From Algicola sagamiensis DSM 14643 (lineage in GTDB: Bacteria; Pseudomonadota; Gammaproteobacteria; Enterobacterales; Alteromonadaceae): DNA of 64,000 bases. The position numbers were made by a program, and so were the translations under genes. The DNA is taken from assembly GCF_000374485.1 (NCBI RefSeq), contig NZ_KB894500.1, forward strand, positions 109,350 to 173,349, written 5' to 3'. The notes under the pieces were generated by a model that was not told the DNA's origin, did no database searches, and saw only the letters and a list, made by a program, of their open reading frames with translations. Below are positions 1-9,010 of this stretch, one piece after another. Every line of letters begins with the position of its first letter. Position 1 is the stretch's first letter.

Positions 1-1
1 A

Positions 2-1438
2 TTTATTCTTGGTGAAACAAACTTTAACCCATACTTGATGGCTTTTGGCTGTATGGCTGGTGCCTTTCTTGGGATTGCTTTTATCATTCCATTGCGTAAG
101 CAAATGATTGACTATGAACGCTTAACGTTCCCTGGCGGGGTTGCGGTGGCAACTATTCTTAAATCTCCAGGTGCAGGTATTCAAAAAGCACAATTGCTGA
201 TTGGTTCTGCGTTATTAGCAGCAGTGACAGGCTATCTGACGGTGTCCAATGAGTTTGAGTACTTCGATTTGGGTGCTGTGATTGGAATGCCAGAATATAT
301 GAATGGGATCTGGTACCTTTCTTTATTAACCATCGGTGTTGGCTATATCGCTGGAAAAGGCGGGATTGCATTTATTATCGGTGGTTTTGTCTGTTACTGG
401 TTCCTAGGGCCATTGTTGGATGTCACCGGGTTGATGTCGACAGATCCAGAGACTGGCAAAGTGCTTTCTGATCCACATCATTTGAAAGACTTACTTTATA
501 AGCCCGTCGGGATTGGCATGATCATTGGTGGGGCAATTATGGGGATATTTCTTGCGTTCCCACTCGTTGTCTCTGCGGTGAAGAGCATGCAGAATGCTTC
601 GAAATCTGGTGCAGCATTATCAAAAGATGAAATGCCAATTAAACTGCTTTACTTTGCAGTGGCTGGTTCCGCTGTTTTATTGTGTGCGATTGCAATTTCC
701 TCAACAGAAGAAATGGGAATTGGCCGCGGCATTTTGATGGCTGTATTTGGGACACTTTGGGTCTGGCTTGCGGGCGTGATTTTGTCTGAATGCATTGGCC
801 GGACAAACTGGTCACCGCTGAGCGGCATGACCTTGATTGCGGTGACACTCCTTATCTTTATTGCCAGTGGTATTGGTGACCGTGCTGCAATTATTGCATC
901 TGTCATGGTTGGTGCGGCCTGTTGTGTTGCGATGTCTCAAGCGACCGATCTGATGATGGACTTAAAGACAGGCTACTTGGTTGGTGCAACCCCGCGGATG
1001 CAGCAATTAGGCCAGTTTCTCGGTGCGTGGCTCGGTCCGATTCTCATTATCGGTTTGATCTTCCTTTTACATGAAGCATACACACTGGGTAGTGATAAGT
1101 TGCCTGCACCACAGGGGCAGGCACTTGCCAGTATGATGAAAGGTATTTTGGGCGGGGATGTCCCTGTTGAGAAATACTTGGCTGGTGCTGGACTTGGTGC
1201 ACTCCTCAGTGCAACGGCTGGTGGGCTAGGTATTACAGTTGGTCTTGGGTTCTATCTACCTTTCAGTATTGTTTTGACCTACAGCATCGGTACTGCACTG
1301 CGCTTGGCGACCAACTGGAAATATGGTGAGCGTTTTGCTGAAGAAAAAGGGATCCCGATTGCGGCGGGTTTGATTGTCGGTGAAGCACTGGCTGGTGTAG
1401 GCTTTGCCATCCATAAAATCGCCCAGTCGACGATCTAA
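2..1438 (+). CDS. OPT-family oligopeptide/metal-chelate transporter, C-terminal part
   Basis: The reading frame is open from the first bases of the window, so the N-terminus lies outside; an internal ATG at 35 is not the start. The visible part reads GETNFNPYLMAFGCMAGAFL at its beginning, typical of the OPT (oligopeptide transporter) family, and holds about ten hydrophobic segments with Gly-rich loops such as GGVAVATILKSPGAG and GATPRMQQLGQFLGAWLGP. OPT proteins are inner-membrane symporters of small peptides or metal chelates; the substrate cannot be told from sequence. The next gene's Shine-Dalgarno overlaps this stop codon, so the two are probably co-transcribed. The family call is firm, the substrate unknown. 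Confidence 0.88.
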   Translation, partial: FILGETNFNPYLMAFGCMAGAFLGIAFIIPLRKQMIDYERLTFPGGVAVATILKSPGAGIQKAQLLIGSALLAAVTGYLTVSNEFEYFDLGAVIGMPEYMNGIWYLSLLTIGVGYIAGKGGIAFIIGGFVCYWFLGPLLDVTGLMSTDPETGKVLSDPHHLKDLLYKPVGIGMIIGGAIMGIFLAFPLVVSAVKSMQNASKSGAALSKDEMPIKLLYFAVAGSAVLLCAIAISSTEEMGIGRGILMAVFGTLWVWLAGVILSECIGRTNWSPLSGMTLIAVTLLIFIASGIGDRAAIIASVMVGAACCVAMSQATDLMMDLKTGYLVGATPRMQQLGQFLGAWLGPILIIGLIFLLHEAYTLGSDKLPAPQGQALASMMKGILGGDVPVEKYLAGAGLGALLSATAGGLGITVGLGFYLPFSIVLTYSIGTALRLATNWKYGERFAEEKGIPIAAGLIVGEALAGVGFAIHKIAQSTI

Positions 1439-1449
1439 GGAGAGCGCTC

Positions 1450-1998
1450 ATGAAAAATATTGCTTACGCACTTATCTCAATTTCTTTCCTGTCGGGTTCT
1501 TTTATCTGTGTGCTTGACCCAGAAAAAGTAAACTGGTTTATCTTTGTCCCGCTCTTTATTGTTGGTTGTGTTGGTGTCGTTCTACTTAAATCTGGTGAGA
1601 AAAAAGCAGCCCAGTGTGATGTGCATTTAAGTGCAAATATGGATCTTCTGTCTGATAGCATAAAAAACATCGTAAAAAACTTGGAAGAGCTGAATCGCAA
1701 TAAAGAGTCGCTACCACCGTATGAAGCACGATTTGAGATTGATAGATTGCTTCGGGAAGATCTCACCAACTTTGCGGAGTCTCGGAATGCGATGGTGCAA
1801 CGTTTTGGACTTCAACATTATGCAGATGTGATGAGTGGCTTTGCTGCTGGTGAGCGTTACGTCAACCGAGTCTGGTCAGCATCGACTGATGGTTATGTGG
1901 ATGAAGTAAAAGCTTATCTGGAAAAAGCCTTGATCCAATTTCGGGAGTCAGAGCAGCACTTTGAAAAGCTTTTCGAAGAAACAAAGGAAAACGCTTAA
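1450..1998 (+). CDS. Small membrane-anchored protein of unknown function
   Basis: A 182-residue protein with two closely spaced N-terminal hydrophobic segments (about residues 4-21 and 28-46) followed by a soluble, charged, mostly helical region of about 135 residues. The ATG at 1450 is preceded by AAGGAG at 1437-1442, which overlaps the stop of the OPT transporter gene, so translation is probably coupled and the protein may assist or be regulated with that transporter. I recognise no domain. A strong terminator follows about 20 bases after the stop, which makes this the last gene of the transporter unit. Confidence 0.75.
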   Translation: MKNIAYALISISFLSGSFICVLDPEKVNWFIFVPLFIVGCVGVVLLKSGEKKAAQCDVHLSANMDLLSDSIKNIVKNLEELNRNKESLPPYEARFEIDRLLREDLTNFAESRNAMVQRFGLQHYADVMSGFAAGERYVNRVWSASTDGYVDEVKAYLEKALIQFRESEQHFEKLFEETKENA

Positions 1999-2020
1999 TC
2001 ATTTATTCGAATATGCTTTT

Positions 2021-2056
2021 AAGCCCGGAACTTCAATCCGGGCTTTTTATTTTTTG
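2021..2056 (+). terminator. Rho-independent terminator
   Basis: AAGCCCGGA, a short loop, then TCCGGGCTT followed by TTTATTTTTT. It closes the OPT transporter/membrane-protein unit ahead of the rpsP promoter. Confidence 0.88.
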
Positions 2057-2196
2057 CTGATAAAAGAAGGGGAAAAAGCTGCTCAAAACCCTAATTCAGG
2101 GAAGGGTTCGCCATCTATGATGATTTGACTATGCTTACCCATTGGACAAATTGTTTGTTCCGTGAGCACTTTTGTTAGGTTTGATGGCTTTTTTCC

Positions 2197-2224
2197 TTGC
2201 ATTTAGAGCGAAAATCCGTAAAAT
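2197..2224 (+). promoter_or_regulatory. Predicted sigma70 promoter of the rpsP operon
   Basis: TTGCAT at 2197-2202 and TAAAAT at 2219-2224 with a 16-base spacer, about 64 bases ahead of the rpsP ATG. The leader between them and rpsP contains a GC-rich hairpin (TCCGAC/GTCGGG, about 2234-2252) of unknown role. The rest of the 289-base gap after the previous gene holds only the terminator and an A/T-rich stretch. Confidence 0.6.
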
Positions 2225-2287
2225 TCACGGGCTTCTCCGACCCTGTCGGGGGAGTTTGCAAACAACCAAAATGTATTAGAGGACGTT

Positions 2288-2536
2288 ATGGTAACAATTC
2301 GTTTACAACGTGGTGGCGCGAAGAAGCGTCCATTCTATCAAGTTGTGGTTGCGGACAGCCGTTATTCACGCGATGGTCGTTACATCGAGAACGTAGGCTT
2401 CTTCAACCCAATCGCTGCTGGTCAAGCAGAGCGTTTACGCATCGATCTAGACCGTGTTGAACACTGGGTAGGTCAAGGCGCATCGCTTTCTGATCGCGTA
2501 GCAAAACTAGTTAAAGACGCGCGTAAAGCTGCTTAA
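2288..2536 (+). CDS. rpsP: 30S ribosomal protein S16
   Basis: 82 residues, the same length as E. coli S16, with the family start [20 protein letters not shown] and the conserved [18 protein letters not shown] region. S16 is a primary assembly protein of the small ribosomal subunit. The ATG follows AGAGGACGTT, a good Shine-Dalgarno. It is the first gene of the conserved rpsP-rimM-trmD-rplS operon, with a promoter about 65 bases upstream and rimM about 20 bases downstream. Confidence 0.98.
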   Translation: MVTIRLQRGGAKKRPFYQVVVADSRYSRDGRYIENVGFFNPIAAGQAERLRIDLDRVEHWVGQGASLSDRVAKLVKDARKAA

Positions 2537-2558
2537 TTAACTGGTTGAGGTGGTAGGA

Positions 2559-3089
2559 ATGGCAACGCAAAGCGAGACAGTCGTCCTGGGGAAACTCGGT
2601 GCCCCTTACGGCATTAAAGGATGGCTGAAGGTTCACTCCTTCACCGATGATCCCGAAGGGATTTTCGAATATAGTCCGTGGCGCATTCACGTTGGCGGAC
2701 AATGGCAGGAATTCCTGCCTGCTGAATGGCGACGTCATAATAAAGGTCTTGTTGTGAAACTGGCTGAGTTATCAGACAGAGACGCAGCACAGCGCTTTAC
2801 CAATGCCGAAATCGGTGTGGACAGTGCGTTATTGCCTGAACTTGGCAATGAAGATTTTTATTGGCGAGATCTCATCGGCCTCGATGTTGTAACTGAAAAA
2901 GGCTACAACCTCGGGCAAGTGGATGATCTGATGGAAACTGGCTCAAATGATGTGCTGGTTGTGAAAGCGAATAGCAACGACGCTTTTGGTAAGCGTGAAC
3001 GCTTATTACCGTTCGTGATGGATACCGTCATCAAGTCTGTTGATCTAGAGGGATCAAAGATTTTGGTGGACTGGGACCCCGGGTTTTAA
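2559..3089 (+). CDS. rimM: Ribosome maturation factor RimM
   Basis: A 176-residue protein matching RimM (E. coli 182): N-terminal domain with the typical [20 protein letters not shown] start, then the C-terminal PRC-barrel domain containing [11 protein letters not shown] and ending [20 protein letters not shown]. RimM binds S19 and helps mature the head of the 30S subunit. A GTG in frame at 2550 is possible, but GAGG at 2547-2550 is well spaced for the ATG at 2559 and the protein alignment begins there. Second gene of the rpsP operon; trmD follows after 3 bases. Confidence 0.96.
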   Translation: MATQSETVVLGKLGAPYGIKGWLKVHSFTDDPEGIFEYSPWRIHVGGQWQEFLPAEWRRHNKGLVVKLAELSDRDAAQRFTNAEIGVDSALLPELGNEDFYWRDLIGLDVVTEKGYNLGQVDDLMETGSNDVLVVKANSNDAFGKRERLLPFVMDTVIKSVDLEGSKILVDWDPGF

Positions 3090-3092
3090 GCC

Positions 3093-3857
3093 GTGTCACA
3101 AGCACGTATTTCTTTTGGAGTAGTGACCCTATTCCCAGAGATGTTTCACGCAATCACCGAGCAGGGTGTATCTGGTCGAGCCGTAAAACGCGGAATTTTG
3201 GATATCAAGTGCTGGAATCCTCGTGATTTCACCCATGATAAACACCGGACGGTAGACGATAGACCTTATGGCGGTGGCCCAGGCATGTTAATGATGGTCC
3301 AGCCGTTACAAGATGCAATTCGTGCAGCGAAAGCTGCCGCAGGTGACAATGTCAAAACAATTTACTTGTCGCCGCAAGGTCGAAAACTGGATCAAGAAGG
3401 TGTAAAGCAACTTGCGACACATCAACATTTTGTTCTGGTTGCCGGGCGGTATGAGGGAATTGATGAACGCGTCATCACATCAGAGATCGACGAAGAGTGG
3501 TCCATCGGCGATTTTATTTTAAGTGGTGGTGAGTTACCAGCGATGACACTGATTGATGCAGTATCGCGCATGGTACCCGGTGTACTCGGGCATGAAATGT
3601 CCGCAGAACAAGACTCTTTTTCGGAAGGGTTACTGGATTGTCCTCACTACACACGTCCAGAAGTTCTGAATGGACAACAGGTTCCGGATGTCTTGCTGAG
3701 TGGTCATCACGAAGCAATTCGACAATGGCGCTTAAAGCAGTCATTGGGAAGGACTTGGCAACGTCGTCCAGATCTACTGGAAAACCTAGCTCTGACTGAG
3801 GAGCAAGCGAAACTGCTTGAAGATTTCAAGCGTGAGTATGATTGCACTTGCAGCTAG
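3093..3857 (+). CDS. trmD: tRNA (guanine-N1)-methyltransferase
   Basis: 254 residues, as usual for TrmD (E. coli 255). It starts with GTG three bases after rimM. Family signatures are visible: [10 protein letters not shown] near the start, [29 protein letters not shown] and [15 protein letters not shown], which form the trefoil-knot SAM-binding site. TrmD methylates G37 of tRNAs next to the anticodon and prevents +1 frameshifting. Third gene of the ribosomal/tRNA operon, with rplS following directly. Confidence 0.97.
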   Translation: MSQARISFGVVTLFPEMFHAITEQGVSGRAVKRGILDIKCWNPRDFTHDKHRTVDDRPYGGGPGMLMMVQPLQDAIRAAKAAAGDNVKTIYLSPQGRKLDQEGVKQLATHQHFVLVAGRYEGIDERVITSEIDEEWSIGDFILSGGELPAMTLIDAVSRMVPGVLGHEMSAEQDSFSEGLLDCPHYTRPEVLNGQQVPDVLLSGHHEAIRQWRLKQSLGRTWQRRPDLLENLALTEEQAKLLEDFKREYDCTCS

Positions 3858-3893
3858 ATGACAGTTAACTCTAGGTATAAGAGAGATTTATCA

Positions 3894-4253
3894 ATGAGTA
3901 AAGTAAGTCACAATATCATCAAAGAGCTTGAAGAAGCTCAATTAAAACAGGATGTGCCAGCATTTGGTCCTGGTGACACTGTTGTTGTTAAAGTACGTGT
4001 AAAAGAAGGTGAAAAAGAGCGTGTTCAGGCGTTCGAAGGCGTTGTTATCGCAAAGCGTAACCGTGGTCTTCACTCTTCATTCACAGTACGTAAGATTTCT
4101 AACGGTGAAGGCGTTGAGCGTGTTTTCCAAACACACAGCCCTCTAATCGACAGCGTTGAAGTTAAGCGTCGTGGTGCGGTTCGTCGTGCGAAACTATACT
4201 ACTTGCGCGAGCGTTCTGGTAAGTCTGCGAGAATCAAAGAAAAGCTTAACTAA
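3894..4253 (+). CDS. rplS: 50S ribosomal protein L19
   Basis: 119 residues, close to the usual 115, with the L19 core [20 protein letters not shown] and [18 protein letters not shown]. The frame is open from 3858, but the ATG at 3894 is preceded by AGAGAG and matches the family N-terminus ([17 protein letters not shown]). L19 sits at the subunit interface of the 50S particle. It is the last gene of the rpsP-rimM-trmD-rplS operon and is followed by a terminator. Confidence 0.97.
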   Translation: MSKVSHNIIKELEEAQLKQDVPAFGPGDTVVVKVRVKEGEKERVQAFEGVVIAKRNRGLHSSFTVRKISNGEGVERVFQTHSPLIDSVEVKRRGAVRRAKLYYLRERSGKSARIKEKLN

Positions 4254-4313
4254 GACGACAGGCAACAAGTTGAGATTTATCTTTATTTGTTGTCGGTTAT
4301 TTTGGTTTGCAGG

Positions 4314-4341
4314 AAAGGTCGGTTTATCCCCGGCCTTTTTT
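4314..4341 (+). terminator. Terminator of the rpsP operon
   Basis: AAAGGTCGG paired with CCGGCCTTT (one G-U pair) and a run of Ts. It lies about 60 bases after rplS. Confidence 0.82.
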
Positions 4342-4381
4342 CTATATAATAAGTACCAAATATAGGTATATAAGGTCAGTC

Positions 4382-5155
4382 ATGCGTACATTCTTCTCTT
4401 ATGGCGTTGTGATAAAAATTCCAGTTTTTCAATCTTTTCTTATCTTATTCATGCTAAATGCTTTTCCTGTTGAGGCCGCGATGGATTTTGAAGCAGAAAG
4501 GGCGCAGTCCGTTGAAAAAACAAAATACCTTGCTGTGGAGTTGGAGTTTGCTGGAAAGGCTGGTAATACAGATAAGCAGCAATATGGCGCCTCTGGCTTT
4601 ACATCTCGCCGTGTTGAACAAGATCACTATATGCTCTATCTCTCTAAGGAATATGGTAGCAGCCAAAAAGAAAAGGATACCAATAAGGGGAATGCACACT
4701 TGCGCTGGACTCGCTACCAAGATGAACACTGGTCGAACGAAGTTTTTCTTCAGGCAGAACATGACGAGTTTAAAGATCTGGATTTACGTTGGTTACTCGG
4801 TGCTGGCCGACGCTGGGAAAAGGATAAAGATGCATTGGGGATTGGTTTGACATATGAAAGAGATAAATTCTCTACCCCGGATACCCCGGCAAAATCCACG
4901 TGGCGACTCAATGGGTACTGGCACTATCACACGATGATCAACGACCATGTCTTATTCAACAATTCATTTGCAGCGCAGCCCCGAATCGATGATCTTGGTG
5001 ATTTTCGTGCATTCAATGAGACATCAATAGAAAGCAAACTCACCGATCGTCTCAATTTGAAGTCATCCGTAACAATTGCCTATGACAGCCGGCCAGCCGC
5101 TGATGTAGAAAGGCGAGATATTACCTATGCCCTTGGGTTTCGGTATGCGTATTAG
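4382..5155 (+). CDS. DUF481-like outer-membrane protein
   Basis: A 257-residue protein with an N-terminal signal peptide (hydrophobic stretch about residues 12-25, likely cleaved after FPVEA) and a mature part of alternating beta strands (LDLRWLLGAGRRW, ALGIGLTYERD, RDITYALGFRYAY) ending in an aromatic residue, as in outer-membrane barrels. This resembles DUF481/YdiY 'salt-induced outer membrane protein' sequences. The ATG at 4382 is chosen over an upstream TTG because AGGT precedes it and the signal peptide starts there. Its stop overlaps by 4 bases the stop of the convergent EAL gene. Function unknown. Confidence 0.72.
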   Translation: MRTFFSYGVVIKIPVFQSFLILFMLNAFPVEAAMDFEAERAQSVEKTKYLAVELEFAGKAGNTDKQQYGASGFTSRRVEQDHYMLYLSKEYGSSQKEKDTNKGNAHLRWTRYQDEHWSNEVFLQAEHDEFKDLDLRWLLGAGRRWEKDKDALGIGLTYERDKFSTPDTPAKSTWRLNGYWHYHTMINDHVLFNNSFAAQPRIDDLGDFRAFNETSIESKLTDRLNLKSSVTIAYDSRPAADVERRDITYALGFRYAY

Positions 5156-7416
5156 GGGCCTGACATATATTGTTCGATAAACTGGGTTGCTTGTTGGTGG
5201 CTTAAGGGGCGGCTAAACAAATATCCTTGGATTTCATCGCAGCCGTTATTCAATAAGAAATCCTGATGTTGTTGTGTTTCTACTCCTTCTGCAATCACCT
5301 TTAAATGAAGGTTCTGGGCTAGATCGATAACGGTCTGGACAATGGCCTGATTTTCTTTACATTCTGTCATATCACGAATAAATGACTGATCAATTTTCAA
5401 CTTATCAATCGGGAACTGTTGTAGATAGGATAGGGAAGAATAGCCTGTACCAAAGTCATCGATTGAGAGCTTTAATCCCAGGCCTCGCAGTTGCTCTAAT
5501 ATATGAATCGTTTCCTGTTCATTATAAAGCGCGACACCTTCAGTGATCTCTAGTTCAATCATCGCTGAATCAATGCCGACGTCCTCAATGGTGCGGGTAA
5601 CCATCTCAATAAACTCTGGGTGACGGAACTGGACGGGAGAGATGTTAACAGCGACGATGAGTGCAGGAAACCCAGATGCTTGCCAAGTCTTTGCCTGAAT
5701 ACATGCTTGTTTGAGGATCCATTCGCCGAGTGGCACGATGAGGCCAGTTTGTTCAGCGATTGGAATAAACTCAACAGGGGATATCCAGCGGTCCTCATGA
5801 TGCCAGCGGATCAGGGTTTCGACACCAATGATCTTTTTATTTTGAATATCCAATTGAGGCTGATAATAAAGCTCGAATTCTTGATGATCGATCGCATCAC
5901 GGATTGCCTGCTCAATTTCGAGACGTTGATGAACCTTTTGTCCTAATTCATCAGAGAAAACCTGCCAGTGTGCCCCTGCGTTTTCTATCGAGTCTTCGAG
6001 TGCAATCCCAGCGCTGTGCATCAGGTCTTGAACGGTTGTACCGTGTCCTGGTGCATGACAAAAACCAAAATCCAGCTGTGAGATATACGTGTGGCAAGCC
6101 GTCAACGCGCTCGTTTTTAAAGTCTCTAAGAGAGATGATACGAGAGTCTGAATGTCTGTCAGTGAGAGGTTTCCAGGTATTATGAGCGCGAATGTTTGGT
6201 CATTGACTTGATAAATTTGAGCGGATTTTTTTTGTTCAATACATGCGCGAAGGTGTGTCGCGAGTGTTTTTCTAGCCTCTGTCGCTATTTCAATGCCGTA
6301 ACTACGGATGAGCCGATTGAACTCACGCATTTCAATGAGACCTAAAGTAAATTCTTGTTCACTAGCAGATGCCAATCTTTGGATGATCACCTGTTGAAGC
6401 TTATATAAATTGAGTAATCCAGTTGTAGGGTTATGGGTTGCTTGATAATTCAATTGTTCTTCAGCAATCTTTCGCTCCGTGATGTCCATAATATGCAGAT
6501 CGTAAGTATGCATATCTTTGAGCCAATGCACTTCATACTCTAAGATGCGATCTTCTAATGCCCGATCAATGCGTATCCAAGGTTCCTTTGAGTTAAACAG
6601 CGTTTGCTTGATTTGGCCAAAGTTTGCAGGGATGAGTGACTTGATTTGGTCGGCATCTAACTTGAGCGTATGGAGCAGTTTTTTAGCCGCAGGATTTGAG
6701 AAGATGACGCCCTGCCTTTCTGTAATACTGATGATCGGGTTTGGGTTCCGCTGGGTGAATAGAACGAGGCGTTCATTCTTTGCAGAAATACGTAAGTAAC
6801 TATTAATATACCGACCGATAAATAATGCAATGAGAATAATACTGATACTAAAAATGAGGACAGTCACACCTGTAGAGTTGAGTTCTTTTTTTGTTAAATC
6901 GTATGCAGATCGGACTTGTGATGCGATTTTACTTTCCATCTTTGTCAGTAAAGGAAGCATCATTCTTCGTTGTTCACTCATGACCATCAGCTGCTCACGG
7001 GCTTTATCCCAATTGGTATCTGAGGATGCCATATTCATATGAAAAAGCTGAGATATATCTTTGATCTTATTCTGGTACATAAAGATATTTTGTGTCTCAA
7101 TGCCTGCTTCATCTTCTTTGTGCATCAGAAGAATCAGTTGATCAGACTTTTCAGCAAGAAGCTGGAATTTTTGATAATACTTTTCTTCGGTCGTCGCGTA
7201 GTATTCGTATAGCTCTCGTTCTTGCTCAGATAAATGGGCTTTGAAGGATTGAATATGGCTGAGGGTTGGTATTTTTTCGTCAATTAAGCCGATAAAATGA
7301 GATTCGATTTCCTCCATATCAAAATAGACCAAGGCAGAGAGCATACTGCCAAGAAGAAAGACAATCAGATAAATAAAGTAGGTTGAAAACCTCAGTCGCT
7401 GGATCCTAGGGTTCAT
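5152..7416 (-). CDS. Membrane-bound PAS-(degenerate GGDEF)-EAL c-di-GMP phosphodiesterase
   Basis: About 754 residues. Order: N-terminal TM helix, a mostly helical periplasmic sensor of about 160 residues, a second TM helix, a PAS-like domain, a GGDEF-type domain and a C-terminal EAL domain. The GGDEF active-site loop is replaced (QVNDQTFALII), so cyclase activity is not expected. The EAL domain keeps its key residues: VETLIRW, NISPVQF, ELEITEG, DDFGTGYSSL, KIDQSFI, VIAEGVET. Predicted role: hydrolysis of c-di-GMP in response to an extracytoplasmic signal. A TTG at 7440 is an alternative start; the ATG at 7416 has AGAGG very close. It converges on and overlaps the DUF481 gene by 4 bases. Confidence 0.87.
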   Translation of the reverse strand: MNPRIQRLRFSTYFIYLIVFLLGSMLSALVYFDMEEIESHFIGLIDEKIPTLSHIQSFKAHLSEQERELYEYYATTEEKYYQKFQLLAEKSDQLILLMHKEDEAGIETQNIFMYQNKIKDISQLFHMNMASSDTNWDKAREQLMVMSEQRRMMLPLLTKMESKIASQVRSAYDLTKKELNSTGVTVLIFSISIILIALFIGRYINSYLRISAKNERLVLFTQRNPNPIISITERQGVIFSNPAAKKLLHTLKLDADQIKSLIPANFGQIKQTLFNSKEPWIRIDRALEDRILEYEVHWLKDMHTYDLHIMDITERKIAEEQLNYQATHNPTTGLLNLYKLQQVIIQRLASASEQEFTLGLIEMREFNRLIRSYGIEIATEARKTLATHLRACIEQKKSAQIYQVNDQTFALIIPGNLSLTDIQTLVSSLLETLKTSALTACHTYISQLDFGFCHAPGHGTTVQDLMHSAGIALEDSIENAGAHWQVFSDELGQKVHQRLEIEQAIRDAIDHQEFELYYQPQLDIQNKKIIGVETLIRWHHEDRWISPVEFIPIAEQTGLIVPLGEWILKQACIQAKTWQASGFPALIVAVNISPVQFRHPEFIEMVTRTIEDVGIDSAMIELEITEGVALYNEQETIHILEQLRGLGLKLSIDDFGTGYSSLSYLQQFPIDKLKIDQSFIRDMTECKENQAIVQTVIDLAQNLHLKVIAEGVETQQHQDFLLNNGCDEIQGYLFSRPLSHQQATQFIEQYMSGP

Positions 7417-7477
7417 TCCTCTGCCATTCGCGTTGCGCAATTCATCAGATACGTTTTATATATTAGGACGTTGGAAG

Positions 7478-7513
7478 AAAAAAGCCATCGCACACAAGTA
7501 CGATGGCTTTTTT
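7478..7513 (-). terminator. Terminator of pheA (bidirectional in form)
   Basis: AAAAAAGCCATCG, a 10-base loop, then CGATGGCTTTTTT. The T run needed for the minus strand is the complement of 7478-7483. It separates pheA from the EAL gene. Confidence 0.9.
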
Positions 7514-7557
7514 GAGGAGGCAATGACCTCACTGTTGAAAGAGGACCTGAACTAGGG

Positions 7558-8739
7558 TTAGTTGGCAGAGCGCAGGTGTTGCTCCGCTACATATACAGGC
7601 TTGATGGAGTCACTTGGGTAGCACCCCAGTACTTTAATAAAGCGTGTTGTATGCTCTAAAGCTGTCATCGCCGCTTTGAAGTTCGGGTTTACATTATTTG
7701 CCAGCACATCAACATAAAACATTTCTTCCCAGGGGTTGCCTTGGATAGGGCGGGACTCTAGCTTAGACATATTGATATTGTGGGCCTTTAAGATCATCAA
7801 TGCATCAACCAGTGCGCCAGGCTTTTGATCGGTGGCCATGATAAAGGTGGTTTTTGCTGGAATTTGCTCCGCCACGACTACAGGTTTTCTTGCGACGACA
7901 ATAAAACGACTGTGATTTTCTTTCTGATTTGCAAGTGCTTCTTTAATGACGCAAAGATTAAACGCTTTTCCGCCTTCAGCGCTACCAATCGCAGCTACTT
8001 TTGGTGACGCTGCATTTTTAACACGCTCAAAAGCATCTGAGGTACTTTGACAATGTTCAACTGTAACATTCTTCAATCGATTGAGGAACTGACTGCATTG
8101 TGCATGGACCTGTGGGTGAGCATAGATAAGCTCGATATCATGCACTTCTGTATCGACAGCGGTCATGAGGCAATGACGAACGGGTTGCGTCATTTCACCA
8201 ACAATCGAGAGATTTGTGTGTTGTAAAAGGTCATAGACTTCGTTAATGCTACCTGAGGATGTATTCTCGATCGGAAGCATCCCAAAGTCAGCGAGCCCTT
8301 TTTCAACGTGATCAATAATATCGATAAACGTATCACAGCCGATTTCGACCAATTGTCCTTCGCGGTGCGCAAAATATTTTTGCGTTGCGAAATAACTGTA
8401 CGACCCGTGAGCACCTAAATGGGCGACCTTATTAACTGGGCCAAGTGCGCCAGGATTTACATTGGCTTGAAGGTTCGCTTGTTGGTTTAGAACTGAGTCT
8501 TCAATAATGGCATGAAAAACTTGGCTGATAAAAACAGGGTGCAACCCAAGTGCTTCACCTTGCTCAATCAGCTTGAGTAACAGTTTCTCTTCACGGTTTA
8601 AGTCACGTACCGCCATGTTATTTTCAAGCTTAAAAGCAGCAACATTTTGTACTAGACTTTTTCTTTCTGCTAGTAATTTCAGTAGGTTACTGTCAATTTC
8701 TGTAATTTTTTCTCGATATTCCAATAGTTGCTCTGTCAT
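7558..8739 (-). CDS. pheA: Chorismate mutase / prephenate dehydratase (P-protein)
   Basis: 393 residues (E. coli PheA 386). Residues 1-90 form an AroQ-type chorismate mutase (EKITEIDSNLLKLLAERKSL, NREEKLL). Residues about 105-280 are prephenate dehydratase (HLGAHGSYSYFAT, PIENTSSGSINEVYDLL, and the dehydratase motif near SRFIVVAR). The C-terminal ACT domain (about 295-375: ATDQKPGALVDALMILKAHNINMSKLESRP) binds phenylalanine for feedback inhibition. The enzyme commits chorismate to phenylpyruvate for phenylalanine synthesis. Upstream lie a leader peptide, antiterminator and attenuator. Confidence 0.97.
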   Translation of the reverse strand: MTEQLLEYREKITEIDSNLLKLLAERKSLVQNVAAFKLENNMAVRDLNREEKLLLKLIEQGEALGLHPVFISQVFHAIIEDSVLNQQANLQANVNPGALGPVNKVAHLGAHGSYSYFATQKYFAHREGQLVEIGCDTFIDIIDHVEKGLADFGMLPIENTSSGSINEVYDLLQHTNLSIVGEMTQPVRHCLMTAVDTEVHDIELIYAHPQVHAQCSQFLNRLKNVTVEHCQSTSDAFERVKNAASPKVAAIGSAEGGKAFNLCVIKEALANQKENHSRFIVVARKPVVVAEQIPAKTTFIMATDQKPGALVDALMILKAHNINMSKLESRPIQGNPWEEMFYVDVLANNVNPNFKAAMTALEHTTRFIKVLGCYPSDSIKPVYVAEQHLRSAN

Positions 8740-8770
8740 GGGGTCCTCGTTTCGGTTTCTTTCAAATGGG

Positions 8771-8805
8771 TAAAAAAAAAGCCTCCCGTTGTGGGAGGCT
8801 TTTTT
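8771..8805 (-). terminator. pheA transcription attenuator
   Basis: On the minus strand GCCTCCC, loop ACAAC, GGGAGGC, then nine Us. It lies between pheL and pheA. An upstream segment (complement of 8827-8835, AGGAGGCGT) can pair either with leader segment ACGCCACCT (complement of 8843-8851, one mismatch) or with GCCTCC of the terminator. This gives the classical 1:2, 2:3 and 3:4 arrangement of amino-acid attenuators. Confidence 0.85.
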
Positions 8806-8839
8806 AAAGTTTTTCGCATAGCAAAAACGCCTCCTGAGA

Positions 8840-8893
8840 TTAAGGTGGCGTATAAAAATAAAACTGAATTGCTGTGCTTTGAATCTGTTTCAT
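8840..8893 (-). CDS. pheL: pheA operon leader peptide
   Basis: An 18-codon frame encoding MKQIQSTAIQFYFYTPP, with Phe and Tyr codons clustered as FYFY near its end; it stops immediately beside pairing segment 1 of the attenuator. It is the functional analogue of E. coli PheL ([15 protein letters not shown]): ribosome stalling at Phe codons when charged tRNA-Phe is scarce would free segment 2 to form the antiterminator. The mix of Phe with Tyr codons suggests the leader may also sense tyrosine supply. No strong Shine-Dalgarno is visible (AGAG only). Confidence 0.75.
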   Translation of the reverse strand: MKQIQSTAIQFYFYTPP

Positions 8894-8900
8894 AAACTCT

Positions 8901-8928
8901 ACTCTACGCGCAATATGGGCCTTGTCAA
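8901..8928 (-). promoter_or_regulatory. Predicted promoter of pheL-pheA
   Basis: TTGACA (complement of 8923-8928) and TAGAGT (complement of 8901-8906), spacer 16. The -35 is a consensus match. Transcription would start very near the pheL ATG, so either pheL is nearly leaderless or the -10 is slightly different. Confidence 0.55.
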
Positions 8929-9010
8929 CTAATTAGTAAGAATTTTTTGGCGAATAAGGAAGTTATGATCTTTACTTAGGGGGGCCAAATGTTAACAACT
9001 GAGAAAAAGA

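Noticed and set aside
2234..2252. Hairpin in the rpsP leader as a riboswitch or r-protein operator
   Set aside because: Simple stem with no match to a known leader motif; left as an unassigned hairpin.
8989..9010. Upstream ATG at 8989 as the start of the solute-binding protein
   Set aside because: It is out of frame with the signal peptide and gives a different product; the ATG at 9011 starts the signal peptide correctly.
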